The translations under genes were made by a program, and so were the position numbers. Source: Oceanobacillus sp. CFH 90083 (lineage in GTDB: Bacteria > Bacillota > Bacilli > Bacillales > Amphibacillaceae). From it: a stretch of 64,000 bases of DNA. Below, in pieces: positions 1 through 7,535 of the stretch. Below the pieces are notes generated by a model, which was not told where the DNA came from, made no database searches, and was given only the letters and a program-made list of their open reading frames with translations. How positions within the stretch are numbered: the stretch's first letter is position 1; every line of letters starts with the position of its first letter. The DNA is taken from positions 426,705 to 490,704 of the forward strand of contig NZ_VIYG01000001.1 of NCBI RefSeq assembly GCF_009389585.1, read 5' to 3'.

Positions 1-79
1 TACTATGGATTAATGCTATAATGGAAGAGATTGCATTTCTTTTTACTCTCAAAGCTATCAATCTGAAGAGGTGATTAAC

Positions 80-1264
80 ATGTTATCAGCAATTCATTCA
101 CTCATTGATAACACATATAACGAAATGGTAGACATCCGCAGGTACTTGCACCAGCATCCGGAACTATCCTTTCAAGAAACGAAAACCGCTAAATACATTG
201 CAGATTATTATGAAAAATTAGGTATTCCTTATGAAAAAAATGTTGGCGGAAATGGTGTTGTTGCCACGCTGAAAGGAGCAAAGCCGGGAAAAACTGTTGC
301 TTTTCGCGCTGATTTTGATGCCCTGCCTATTCAGGATGAGAAGGATGTTCCTTACAAATCACAGGTTCCCGGTGTCATGCATGCTTGCGGGCATGATGGA
401 CATACAGCTATCCTGCTTACATTTGCCAAGGTGATGCTGCAGTTCCAAAATGAACTGGAAGGAACCATTGTTTTTATTCATCAGCATGCAGAGGAATATG
501 CTCCGGGCGGGGCAAAGCCAATCGTTGAAGCTGGTACTTTAAAAGATGTAGATGCTGTATTTGGTACGCACTTATGGGCAACCTTACCGCTTGGCAGTAT
601 CTATTCGACTCATCAGGCTATTATGGCAGGCACAGACCGATTTGAAATTACGATTCAGGGTCAGGGCGGACACGGCGCCATTCCCCAGGATACAAAGGAT
701 GCAATTGTGATTGGTTCGGAGATCGTCTCCGGGTTCCAGCAGATTGTAAGCAGGCGGTTAAGTCCGCTAACTTCTGCCGTTATCTCTATCGGTATTTTTG
801 AAGCCGGAAATGCCTTTAATATCATTGCCGACCAGTCAAAATTAGTTGGAACCGTCAGACATTTCGATATAGCTGTGCAGGAGAAAATCATTCAGGAAAT
901 GGACCGAATTTTAAAAGGCATTTGCGATTCTTTCGATGCTTCCTATCAGTTCGACTATGTTAAAGGATACCCGCCAGTTATCAACCATCCGGAACAGACA
1001 AATCTTGTCCTGGAAGCAACAAAATCCATTGAAGGTGTAGATATCGCTGCGATTACGGAACCATTAATGGTAGGAGAAGATTTTGCCTACTATTTATTAG
1101 AAAAACCAGGATCTTTCTTCCTGACAGGTGCTAATCTGAAAGGGAATGATTATCCGCATCATCATCCAAAATTTGATATTGATGAGCGTTCCATGGTAAT
1201 TGCTGCAAAAGCATTTGCCAATATTTACTTAGCCTATCAGGAACAAGCAAAAGAAGCTCTTTAA
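80..1264 (+). CDS. yhaA: M20 family amidohydrolase (N-acyl-amino acid / aminoacylase type)
   Basis: A 394-residue cytoplasmic M20D metallopeptidase expected to remove acyl groups from N-acyl amino acids. Metal-site motifs are visible: HACGHDGH at about residues 101-108, the Glu-Glu pair in HQHAEEY near 138, and a late His in HHHPKFDID. The length is normal for the family. GTG at 71 is possible, but it lies inside the ribosome binding site (AGAGGTG), so ATG at 80 is preferred. A TATAAT-like box lies at 16-21; any -35 is outside the window or weak. In B. subtilis yhaA lies beside ecsABC; here it is convergent with ecsB and shares a terminator with it. The physiological substrate is not known from sequence. 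Confidence 0.85.
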   Translation: MLSAIHSLIDNTYNEMVDIRRYLHQHPELSFQETKTAKYIADYYEKLGIPYEKNVGGNGVVATLKGAKPGKTVAFRADFDALPIQDEKDVPYKSQVPGVMHACGHDGHTAILLTFAKVMLQFQNELEGTIVFIHQHAEEYAPGGAKPIVEAGTLKDVDAVFGTHLWATLPLGSIYSTHQAIMAGTDRFEITIQGQGGHGAIPQDTKDAIVIGSEIVSGFQQIVSRRLSPLTSAVISIGIFEAGNAFNIIADQSKLVGTVRHFDIAVQEKIIQEMDRILKGICDSFDASYQFDYVKGYPPVINHPEQTNLVLEATKSIEGVDIAAITEPLMVGEDFAYYLLEKPGSFFLTGANLKGNDYPHHHPKFDIDERSMVIAAKAFANIYLAYQEQAKEAL

Positions 1265-1320
1265 GTGTGTGCTCAAAAAAACATATAATTATACAATATT
1301 TCATTTTTCTCTAACTAAAA

Positions 1321-1352
1321 TAAGCTGACGGAAATCATTCTGCCGTCAGCTT
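1321..1352. terminator. Bidirectional terminator between yhaA and ecsB
   Basis: A perfect 10-bp stem, AAGCTGACGG paired with CCGTCAGCTT, is followed by GTTTTTA on the plus strand and preceded by an A-rich tract serving the minus strand. It lies between two convergent genes. Confidence 0.85.
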
Positions 1353-1356
1353 GTTT

Positions 1357-2577
1357 TTATACTTCATCTAATTTAGGCTTTACATAAAATCTAATATAGC
1401 CCCATACAAAGGTAAGACCGCCAATTAATATGATCCCGCTCCCCAGCCACTCCAGCTGAAAAATAAATAAAAATGTAAATACAAATGACTGCACGTAGCC
1501 AAGCTTGCGAATAATTTTCATAACCGCTGTTTGTTTTAAGCCTGGATTTAGCGGATAAAGATCCAGCCACATTTGTGTACGGTGATGCTGGTAAAGAGCC
1601 ATCATTTGAAATAGACTTAAATATATAAACAAAATAGCAAACAATATTTTTATCCAGACATTTGGAATAATCCAGATAAAAATACCTCCAATGATTACGA
1701 GCCGTATATACATTCCTAAATAATCCCCACTGCGCAAAAAGGAAATCTGGTATAAATAATCATAGGCAGCAGGCCGCTCAAATGGAATTCTGCTGATAAA
1801 GGTTTTTATCAGCCACTCTCTTCTTTTCACCCTATTTTTCAAATGTGGAACATCTGCAAATAAATTGGCAATACGGTAAAAGGATTGCTGGCTGCTCTGG
1901 TCCTTGTCTATTAACAGTTCCCAAAAAATTCCCGGCTGTTTTGCTGCTACAATAAAATCATATACGATAATAAGAAGCAGCAGCACGATCGTTATCACAG
2001 CAAATAAAGCTTGTCCTTCTACAACAAAATAAGCTGTCACGATATTAAGCAGTGTCCGCGCTGTTAAATCCACTGTTCGCAGATTCTTATCCCGCGCCTT
2101 CATCATATTCCAGTTAGTCAGCATGTTCATTCCTTTTAAAATAAGAAATAAGAAAATGGTGACAAGGTATACACTTCCAGCCCGCCCGTTAAAGCTTGTA
2201 AAATATAGTGGACCAAAGGCAGCTGCGGCCAATACAATCAGATACATCTGAATGATAAAGCTATACATAATGCTATTTCGGAAATACGCTCCCATTCGCT
2301 GTTCAGCGGCAGTAAGAAATACCAGGTCCGGCTCCTGCAGCAATGTCCGGATCGGATTATAGCTGATTAGCAGCCCTAGTGCACTTCCCATGATTATCCC
2401 GGTCGGGAAATTCTCCGGCAGCTGTTCAAGCCACTGCTGATAATAATATGCTGTTGCAGCTGTGAAAAATAGCATCGCAAATGCAATATGCCCGTTAAAC
2501 ATATATTTTAAATACCTGCTTAAATTTTTCACATGTGCAGATAAACGTTTTTTATAAAAAGCATGAGAATCAAACAT
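1357..2577 (-). CDS. ecsB: ABC transporter permease EcsB
   Basis: A 406-residue polytopic membrane protein with several hydrophobic segments, expected to be the membrane partner of EcsA. In B. subtilis the Ecs transporter affects protein secretion, RIP of anti-sigma factors (RasP activity) and competence. The ATG at 2577 overlaps the end of ecsA and has AAAGGAAG at a proper distance; the ATG at 2583 lies too close to that site. ecsC, which follows ecsB in B. subtilis, is absent here, so the operon is ecsAB only. Confidence 0.85.
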   Translation of the reverse strand: MFDSHAFYKKRLSAHVKNLSRYLKYMFNGHIAFAMLFFTAATAYYYQQWLEQLPENFPTGIIMGSALGLLISYNPIRTLLQEPDLVFLTAAEQRMGAYFRNSIMYSFIIQMYLIVLAAAAFGPLYFTSFNGRAGSVYLVTIFLFLILKGMNMLTNWNMMKARDKNLRTVDLTARTLLNIVTAYFVVEGQALFAVITIVLLLLIIVYDFIVAAKQPGIFWELLIDKDQSSQQSFYRIANLFADVPHLKNRVKRREWLIKTFISRIPFERPAAYDYLYQISFLRSGDYLGMYIRLVIIGGIFIWIIPNVWIKILFAILFIYLSLFQMMALYQHHRTQMWLDLYPLNPGLKQTAVMKIIRKLGYVQSFVFTFLFIFQLEWLGSGIILIGGLTFVWGYIRFYVKPKLDEV

Positions 2578-3313
2578 GATCATCTTCCTTTGTCAGCTGA
2601 ACATATAAATCATCTAATGTCGCAGCCGGCATCTGGAACTCTCTACGAAGCTCTTCCAGCGTTCCTTCTGCCCGCAATTCTCCATCATGTAAAATAATAA
2701 AACGATCACAGTACCTTTCAGCTGTTGCCAAAATATGCGTGGACATTAATACACCTGCCCCCTGCTTTTTCATGGAGTCCATCATTTGCAGGTAAGATTG
2801 AATACCTAACGGGTCCAGGCCGACAAACGGCTCATCAACGATATAAAGCGGCGGTTCAATCAGAAAAGCACACATAATCATGACCTTCTGCCGCATCCCT
2901 TTGGAAAAATGGACTGGAAACCAGTTTAATTTCTTTTCCAGCCGGAATTCCTTTAAAAGCTTAGGCAGCCTTCGCTCAAACACCTCTTCTTCAATGCCAT
3001 AAGCCATTGCTGTCAGCTTAAGATGCTCGTACAAGGTCAGCTCATCATACAGGATTGGCATTTCTGGAATGTATGCCATCTGATTACGATATGCTCCCGG
3101 ATCATCCTGAAAGCTTTTCCCCTGTACAAGCACCTTCCCTTTCTTTGGATGCATTAATCCGATAATGTGCTTAATCGTGGTACTTTTCCCAGCACCATTT
3201 AACCCGATCAGTCCGACGATTTCTCCTTTGTTTAAATCAAATGATATATCATGCAGCACATTTTTATGAGTATAGCCTCCGTATAAGTTTTCAATATGTA
3301 ATAAAGGGCTCAC
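2570..3313 (-). CDS. ecsA: ABC transporter ATP-binding protein EcsA
   Basis: A 247-residue ATPase subunit. Walker A GLNGAGKST is at 37-45, the signature SKGMRQ at 137-142, Walker B LYIVDE at 156-161 and the H-loop His near 193. The start is GTG with a strong GAAGGAGGT site eight bases upstream. The gene overlaps ecsB and is divergent from hit, the same arrangement as in B. subtilis. Together EcsAB forms an ABC-2 style exporter whose transported substrate is unsettled. Confidence 0.92.
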   Translation of the reverse strand: MSPLLHIENLYGGYTHKNVLHDISFDLNKGEIVGLIGLNGAGKSTTIKHIIGLMHPKKGKVLVQGKSFQDDPGAYRNQMAYIPEMPILYDELTLYEHLKLTAMAYGIEEEVFERRLPKLLKEFRLEKKLNWFPVHFSKGMRQKVMIMCAFLIEPPLYIVDEPFVGLDPLGIQSYLQMMDSMKKQGAGVLMSTHILATAERYCDRFIILHDGELRAEGTLEELRREFQMPAATLDDLYVQLTKEDDHV

Positions 3314-3510
3314 CTTGTCAACCTCCTTCTTTCATTACTTTAGATTTTATCATCATTCGGAAAATATTCCAAAATGAACTGTTCTACAAATTACGGGAAG
3401 ATTTTTGCAGTGTTTCTAAAAGGTTTAATGTAGAATGCTTTACTTTACCCGGTCCAACTCTATACAATAGATAAAAGAATTCATTTAAAATAGTTAAGGA
3501 GGAAGAAAGT

Positions 3511-3942
3511 ATGGCACATGAAGATTGTATTTTTTGCAAGATAATTGACGGGGATATCCCCTCTGCTAAAGTTTACGAGGATGAAAAGGTTTATGCTTTT
3601 CTGGATATCAGTCAAGTAACAAAAGGTCATACCCTTGTTATCCCGAAAGAACACACGAAAAATATTTATGAAACTCCGCCAGAAGTGGCAAAGGAATTAT
3701 TCAGCAAAATACCCGTTATTGCCAACGCTATACGTGATGCGTATCAGCCGTTAGGAATCAACCTGCTCAATAATAATGAAGCAGCAGCTGAACAGTCTGT
3801 GTTCCACCTGCACATTCATTTAATTCCTCGTTACGGCGATGGAGATGGTTATACACCAAACTGGATAACGCATACAGAGGATTATACATCAGACGATTTA
3901 CAGGCTGTTGCAAAAGCAATTAGCGGACAAATCAAGCAGTAA
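3511..3942 (+). CDS. hit: HIT family hydrolase
   Basis: A 143-residue histidine triad protein, presumably a nucleotide phosphoramidase or nucleotidyl hydrolase (Hint-like). The triad HLHIH is at residues 99-103, and CIFC near residue 6 is the usual N-terminal zinc-site pair. ATG has AAGGAGGAAGAAAG upstream. Divergent placement from ecsA matches other Bacillaceae. No clear terminator separates it from trpP. Confidence 0.93.
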   Translation: MAHEDCIFCKIIDGDIPSAKVYEDEKVYAFLDISQVTKGHTLVIPKEHTKNIYETPPEVAKELFSKIPVIANAIRDAYQPLGINLLNNNEAAAEQSVFHLHIHLIPRYGDGDGYTPNWITHTEDYTSDDLQAVAKAISGQIKQ

Positions 3943-4030
3943 ATCTGGTTCATTTCATTCTTTTTATTTTTTAATGTATTTGATATACTGACTGTAACCT
4001 TTCGCGGCTGGCGGTGAGCGCACAACCGGA

Positions 4031-4063
4031 AAGCTGAGTTTAGAAAAGCAGAGGAGAGTTAAG
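4031..4063 (+). promoter_or_regulatory. Predicted TRAP (MtrB) binding site in the trpP leader
   Basis: Seven NAG triplets stand at an exact five-base period at 4031, 4036, 4041, 4046, 4051, 4056 and 4061: AAG, GAG, TAG, AAG, GAG, GAG, AAG. Each is separated by two bases. TRAP of B. subtilis binds (G/U)AG repeats with 2-3 base spacers, and at trpP the site overlaps the Shine-Dalgarno so that bound TRAP blocks translation. Here the repeats cover GAGGAG, the probable ribosome binding site of trpP. Regulation by tryptophan is therefore inferred. mtrB is not in the window. Three of the triplets are AAG, a weaker TRAP triplet. Confidence 0.75.
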
Positions 4064-4065
4064 TA

Positions 4066-4584
4066 ATGAAGACAAAAATTTTAACTGTACTCGCTCTTTT
4101 GGTGAGTATCGGAACCGTGCTGCATTTTATTATGCCCCCGCTATTATTTGGAGTAAAGCCTGATATGATGCTGGCGATGATGTTTTTAGGAATTATTTTA
4201 TTTCCGAAGTGGAACTATGTTCTTCTGCTTGCGTTTGCAACTGGAGCCATTTCTGCTTTAACAACAGCAGCTCCGGGAGGACAAATTGCCAATCTAATTG
4301 ATAAACCGTTAACAGCATTTGCTTTCTTTTTATTATTTTTACTGGTAAGAAAGCACATGAACACAAAAGCCACAGCAGCAGCATTAACTTTTGTGGGCAC
4401 ACTTATCAGCGGCATTATCTTTTTATCAATAGCCCTATTCTTCATCGGATTCTTAGAAGGCGGTTTTTCAGCTTTATTAGCAGCTGTCGTTCTTCCGGCA
4501 GCAGTTATGAATACAGTCATTATTTTGGTTGTTTATCCAATTGTAGAGGGGATTATGAAACGAAGTAAAGCAGCTACGGTTTAA
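4066..4584 (+). CDS. trpP: Tryptophan transport protein TrpP
   Basis: A 172-residue integral membrane protein with about five hydrophobic segments, matching TrpP (YhaG), the putative tryptophan uptake protein of Bacillus. It probably works as a substrate-binding membrane component. The gene lies next to hit and yhaH as in B. subtilis, although serC (yhaF) is missing between them. The TRAP-type triplet array directly over its ribosome binding site supports both the identification and tryptophan control. A good terminator follows. Confidence 0.88.
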   Translation: MKTKILTVLALLVSIGTVLHFIMPPLLFGVKPDMMLAMMFLGIILFPKWNYVLLLAFATGAISALTTAAPGGQIANLIDKPLTAFAFFLLFLLVRKHMNTKATAAALTFVGTLISGIIFLSIALFFIGFLEGGFSALLAAVVLPAAVMNTVIILVVYPIVEGIMKRSKAATV

Positions 4585-4630
4585 TGCAGGAGGAAGGGAG
4601 AAAAATATGATTCCCTTCCCGTCTTCCAAA

Positions 4631-4668
4631 GTATTCGTTCCATTTTAAATTGGAGCGAATGCTTTTTT
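4631..4668 (+). terminator. Terminator of trpP
   Basis: The stem GTATTCGTTCCA pairs with TGGAGCGAATGC, with G-U pairs, and is followed by TTTTTTC. Confidence 0.85.
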
Positions 4669-4734
4669 CTTTACACGTTAGAAAAGTAAAAAATTTTAGC
4701 TTGGAAGTAATTCGGCGCAGTAAAAATTTTAAAG

Positions 4735-4808
4735 TACCAAGTATAAGCGCAACGAAGGCGATCCATCCTGCGCTATCAGGCTTGACTTGCTAAGTTTTCT
4801 TTAAGAAA
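4735..4808 (-). repeat. Dispersed repeat family A, copy A1
   Basis: Read on the minus strand it starts TTTCTTAAAGAAAACTTAG and runs through AAGCCTGATAGCGCAGGAT to GCGCTTATACTT. This matches the left part and the GCACTTATACTT segment of copies A3-A5. It is shorter than these and its right end is poorly preserved. It lies in the trpP-yhaH gap (4585-4995); the rest of that gap shows only the trpP terminator and AT-rich sequence. Confidence 0.6.
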
Positions 4809-4995
4809 CAAAGCATATTTATCCTATCCCGTCCATTTTGTGTTAGAATAAAGGGAGTAGAAAACATTCATACTAGCAGAAAATGATTCTATTTCCTATA
4901 CTATACATAAACATTTACTTTACAGGAGCATGTTTAAGTACATATAGTAAAAGGAAAAGGTATATGTGAAAGAAGAAAGGAGTGCGTTTCCTATT

Positions 4996-5367
4996 ATGTC
5001 TAAGAAAAAATCATTAACCCTGGGATTTATCGTTGGAGCATCTGTCAGTGCTGGTATTGCACTATTAAGCACACCTGAATCAGGTAAGGATGTTCGTCAA
5101 AGAGTAAAAAGTCAATCCTTAGAATTAAAAGAATTATTGATGAATCTAAAAGAAGACAGTATCCGCTTGAAAGAACAGCTGCTTCGAACTTCTAAAGAAG
5201 GTGCTGTTTTAGTTAAAGAGCTGACAGAAGAAATGCGAAAATCCGTTGAAGATTGGAAAACTGCTGTAGAGCCTCAGCAGGAAAATATCCATCAATCACT
5301 GGAACAAATTGAATCAAGTATTCGTGAATTAGAAGAAAAACTTAAAAACACAAATGCCAATTCATAA
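4996..5367 (+). CDS. yhaH: YtxH domain protein (YhaH-like)
   Basis: A small membrane-anchored protein of 123 residues. An N-terminal glycine-rich hydrophobic segment (about residues 6-26, LGFIVGASVSAGIALL) is followed by PESGKDVR, typical of the YtxH/GvpP-like family, and then a charged, probably coiled-coil region to the end. The family has general-stress links but no defined biochemical role. The start is uncertain: ATG at 4996 gives a family-like N-terminus but lies 13 bases after GGAG, while GTG at 4966 has AAGGAAAAGG upstream. The position after trpP matches B. subtilis yhaH; scoC, found there downstream, is absent. Confidence 0.75.
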   Translation: MSKKKSLTLGFIVGASVSAGIALLSTPESGKDVRQRVKSQSLELKELLMNLKEDSIRLKEQLLRTSKEGAVLVKELTEEMRKSVEDWKTAVEPQQENIHQSLEQIESSIRELEEKLKNTNANS

Positions 5368-5378
5368 AACAAAGCTTT

Positions 5379-5409
5379 ATTTACCGGGTTCGCATTTACC
5401 CCAGTAAAT
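5379..5409 (+). other. Hairpin after yhaH
   Basis: ATTTAC pairs with GTAAAT, and inside it GGGT pairs with ACCC. No T run follows, so it is only a possible terminator. It is the first of three hairpins that separate or bound the two copies of the 103-nt unit. Confidence 0.5.
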
Positions 5410-5412
5410 AAT

Positions 5413-5516
5413 AGCTGAGTGAATCAGGAGATGTAGTGCTCCGTTTTTCCCCCATACTCATAAAGTGATTTTTCTCGTTGTTAGCAGGGGAAATTACGGA
5501 CACTCATGCTGTGATA
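5413..5516 (+). repeat. 103-nt structured repeat, unit 1
   Basis: A unit nearly identical to 5561-5663, with roughly eight differences in about 103 bases. Each unit can fold: GTGCTCCG followed by TTTCCCC pairs with GGGGAAA followed by a segment ending CGGACAC, closing a loop of some 30 bases (here CATAAAGTGATTTTTC and beyond). No ORF with a ribosome binding site fits it. It could be a tandem small RNA or leader element, or a mobile non-coding repeat read in either direction. Confidence 0.7.
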
Positions 5517-5527
5517 CGGTGAAACTT

Positions 5528-5558
5528 AATTTAGCGGGCGGGTTTTTCCCGTTAAATT
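5528..5558 (+). other. Hairpin between the two repeat units
   Basis: AATTTAGCGGG pairs with CCCGTTAAATT (one mismatch), followed by TTAG. It stands between the two 103-nt units, as the 5379 hairpin stands before the first. Confidence 0.6.
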
Positions 5559-5560
5559 TT

Positions 5561-5663
5561 AGTTGAACCAATCAGGAAATGTAGTGCTCCGTTTTCCCCT
5601 CATACTTATAAAGTGATTTTTCTGTTGTTAGCAGGGGAAATTACCGACACTCATGCTGTGATA
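5561..5663 (+). repeat. 103-nt structured repeat, unit 2
   Basis: The second copy of the unit at 5413, offset by 148 bases. It keeps the GTGCTCCG, TTTTCCCC and GCAGGGGAAATTA blocks and the terminal CACTCATGCTGTGATA. One base in the closing stem differs (ACCGACAC instead of ACGGACAC). Confidence 0.7.
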
Positions 5664-5665
5664 AA

Positions 5666-5722
5666 AAGAAAGCTTTTGCTGGCAAATTACCGCTGGTGAA
5701 GGCTTTCTTTATTGTTATCTTT
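5666..5722 (+). terminator. Terminator-like hairpin after repeat unit 2
   Basis: AAAGAAAGC pairs with GGCTTTCTTT around an inner imperfect stem (TTTTGCTGG / CCGCTGGTGAA). TTTATTGTTATCTTTT follows. It could end a short transcript covering the tandem units. Confidence 0.65.
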
Positions 5723-5760
5723 TAGCCGGTAAACTATCCTGCTCCATCAAGTTTTGCTGT

Positions 5761-5786
5761 ATCACTGTTCAACAGTGATTGTTTTT
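5761..5786 (+). terminator. Short hairpin with T run before the small membrane gene
   Basis: ATCACTGTT and AACAGTGAT form a perfect 9-bp arm pair with a one-base centre, followed by TGTTTTTGAT. It lies 48 bases before the small ORF at 5834 and could terminate or attenuate transcription into it. Confidence 0.5.
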
Positions 5787-5833
5787 GATAGAGTTAGAGG
5801 GGTATCATTATTGTAAAGGGGCGTAAATTGAAC

Positions 5834-6019
5834 ATGGCTATCTTTTATATTATTTTTGGTTTTTTTATATTACTTATCTTCAACGTCATGATTAGCGCTT
5901 TGAGCGCAAAGATGGAGCTTTCCAAGCAGAAATCAGAAAGAATGGATCGGGTTACAAATATGATATTAGTAGCCATGCTTGTTTGTTCTTATCTACGTGT
6001 TTTAAATGTGACAGTTTAA
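5834..6019 (+). CDS. Small membrane protein of unknown function
   Basis: A 61-residue ORF with two hydrophobic segments (FYIIFGFFILLIFNVMISAL and MILVAMLVCSYL) separated by a charged stretch (KMELSKQKSERMDRV). AAAGGGGCG lies 11 bases upstream of the ATG; a TTG at 5828 is closer to it. I do not recognise the family. It sits directly upstream of prsA in the same direction with a 117-base gap, after the tandem structured repeats. Cotranscription with prsA is possible but not shown. Confidence 0.6.
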   Translation: MAIFYIIFGFFILLIFNVMISALSAKMELSKQKSERMDRVTNMILVAMLVCSYLRVLNVTV

Positions 6020-6136
6020 TGTGATTTTTAAGTAAAATGTTGAAAATAATGATTTGAATGAGAAAAGTATGATATATTATTAATCATGGTAAACAATAAA
6101 AGTAAGATTAGGAAAGAGTAGGAGTGTATATCAGAT

Positions 6137-7015
6137 ATGAAGAAATGGACATTAGCTGCAACAATATCTGCAAGCGTACTTGCACTAGCTGCATGTAACT
6201 CTTCAGACGGTGAAGTAGTTGCATCAACAGATGCTGGCGATATTACAAAAGAAGAATTTTATGAAGAATTAAAAGATCGTAACGGTCAAGCTGTTCTGGA
6301 GGAGCTTATTACAATAAAAGTTCTGGAGGACAAATACGAAGTAACAGACAGTCAAATAGATGACGAAATTGAAAGCATGAAAAGTGAACTGGGTGAAGAA
6401 CAGTTCGACTCTATGGTTGCACAGCAATTTGGTGATGAAGAAGAGCTCAGAAATCTGGTTTATGTAGGAATGCTGCAAGAAGCCGCTATTTCTGAAGATA
6501 TGGAAATCACGGAGGAAGACCTGCAGGAGCAATACGATAGAATGAATACAGAAGTAGAAGCTCAGCATATCCTTGTAGAGGATGAAGAAACCGCTAATGA
6601 GGTAGTCAAGAAATTAGATGATGGAGAAGAATTTGAAGACCTTGCTGCAGAATACTCTACAGATGGCAGTGCAGAAGATGGCGGTGATCTTGGTTACTTC
6701 TCTACCGGTGACATGATTCCTGAATTTGAAGACGCAGCATTCTCTATGGAGCCAGGTGACATTAGTGATCCGGTACAATCTCAATTTGGCTTTCACATCA
6801 TTAAAGTAAATGATGTACGCGAAAAAGAAGAGTCCATCGGTGACTTTGAGGAATTAAAAGATCAAATAAGAAGTGACCTGGTTCTTCAACAGGCAAATCA
6901 AGAAGATATCCAAGCAAAACTTCAAAGTCTTATCGAAGAAGCTAATGTAGATATTTCAGCAGATGGACTTGAGGATTTATTTGAAGAAGCTCCTTCTGAA
7001 GAATCTGCTGAGTAA
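6137..7015 (+). CDS. prsA: Foldase lipoprotein PrsA (peptidyl-prolyl isomerase)
   Basis: A 292-residue extracytoplasmic foldase anchored to the membrane by a lipid on Cys20 (lipobox LAAC at 17-20). It assists post-translocational folding of secreted proteins and is essential in B. subtilis. A PpiC/parvulin domain spans about residues 141-226 ([10 protein letters not shown] to FGFHIIKV), flanked by N- and C-terminal chaperone segments. The C-terminus is very acidic. Order with yhaL and yhaM is as in B. subtilis. A terminator follows immediately. Confidence 0.95.
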   Translation: MKKWTLAATISASVLALAACNSSDGEVVASTDAGDITKEEFYEELKDRNGQAVLEELITIKVLEDKYEVTDSQIDDEIESMKSELGEEQFDSMVAQQFGDEEELRNLVYVGMLQEAAISEDMEITEEDLQEQYDRMNTEVEAQHILVEDEETANEVVKKLDDGEEFEDLAAEYSTDGSAEDGGDLGYFSTGDMIPEFEDAAFSMEPGDISDPVQSQFGFHIIKVNDVREKEESIGDFEELKDQIRSDLVLQQANQEDIQAKLQSLIEEANVDISADGLEDLFEEAPSEESAE

Positions 7016-7042
7016 TAAATACTAATATTCGTAGATACGTCA

Positions 7043-7089
7043 AAATAAAAACAATCACTGCCATAATGCATGTGATTGTTTTTATTTTG
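7043..7089. terminator. Terminator of prsA
   Basis: AAAAACAATCAC pairs with GTGATTGTTTTT around a 13-base loop, with T-rich sequence on both outer sides. Confidence 0.85.
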
Positions 7090-7205
7090 TTATCGTTCGT
7101 GTTCAAACCCCTGGTTCGTTTTCTCCTCTTCTATAGACCTCCCCTTCAAACAAATAGTAAGCCTCGAATACATTCTGTTATTTGGCAATCCTGTTTTTCC
7201 AACAG

Positions 7206-7249
7206 AAAACACGATATTATTCATTGGCAATGTGAATAGTATCGTGTTT
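7206..7249. terminator. Long hairpin, probable terminator of yhaL
   Basis: A 17-bp stem: AAACACGATATTATTCA pairs with TGAATAGTATCGTGTTT with one G-U pair, loop TTGGCAATG-like. On the minus strand it follows yhaL closely and is followed by TTTCTGTT. Confidence 0.65.
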
Positions 7250-7260
7250 ATGCAGCTGCT

Positions 7261-7437
7261 TTATTGCTCTCTTCTTTTCATCCGCTCCTTTTGAATGCGT
7301 TCCATATATATTTTACCTTCACGTTCAATAAACTGCCTGTCCAGCTTTCTTTCAGCTAAAAATGCACGTACTGCCATATATCCGCTGAATAAAATTAACA
7401 GAATCACTGCAAAAACCCAAATTGGAATCGAGCTCAT
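7261..7437 (-). CDS. yhaL: Sporulation-associated small membrane protein YhaL
   Basis: A 58-residue protein with one N-terminal transmembrane segment (IPIWVFAVILLILFSGYMAV) and a charged tail carrying DRQFIEREGKIYMERI, the conserved core I associate with YhaL. In B. subtilis yhaL is expressed in sporulation; its biochemical role is unknown. ATG at 7437 has AAGGGGGATGTAAG upstream and is preferred to longer starts. It lies between prsA and yhaM as in B. subtilis. Confidence 0.8.
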   Translation of the reverse strand: MSSIPIWVFAVILLILFSGYMAVRAFLAERKLDRQFIEREGKIYMERIQKERMKRREQ

Positions 7438-7535
7438 CTTACATCCCCCTTGTCCACTCCTTACTAAATATATATGAACAAGTTCATAGAAAATGACATC
7501 ATCTTTACTTTCATCTGTTGGATTCACTGTTAAAT

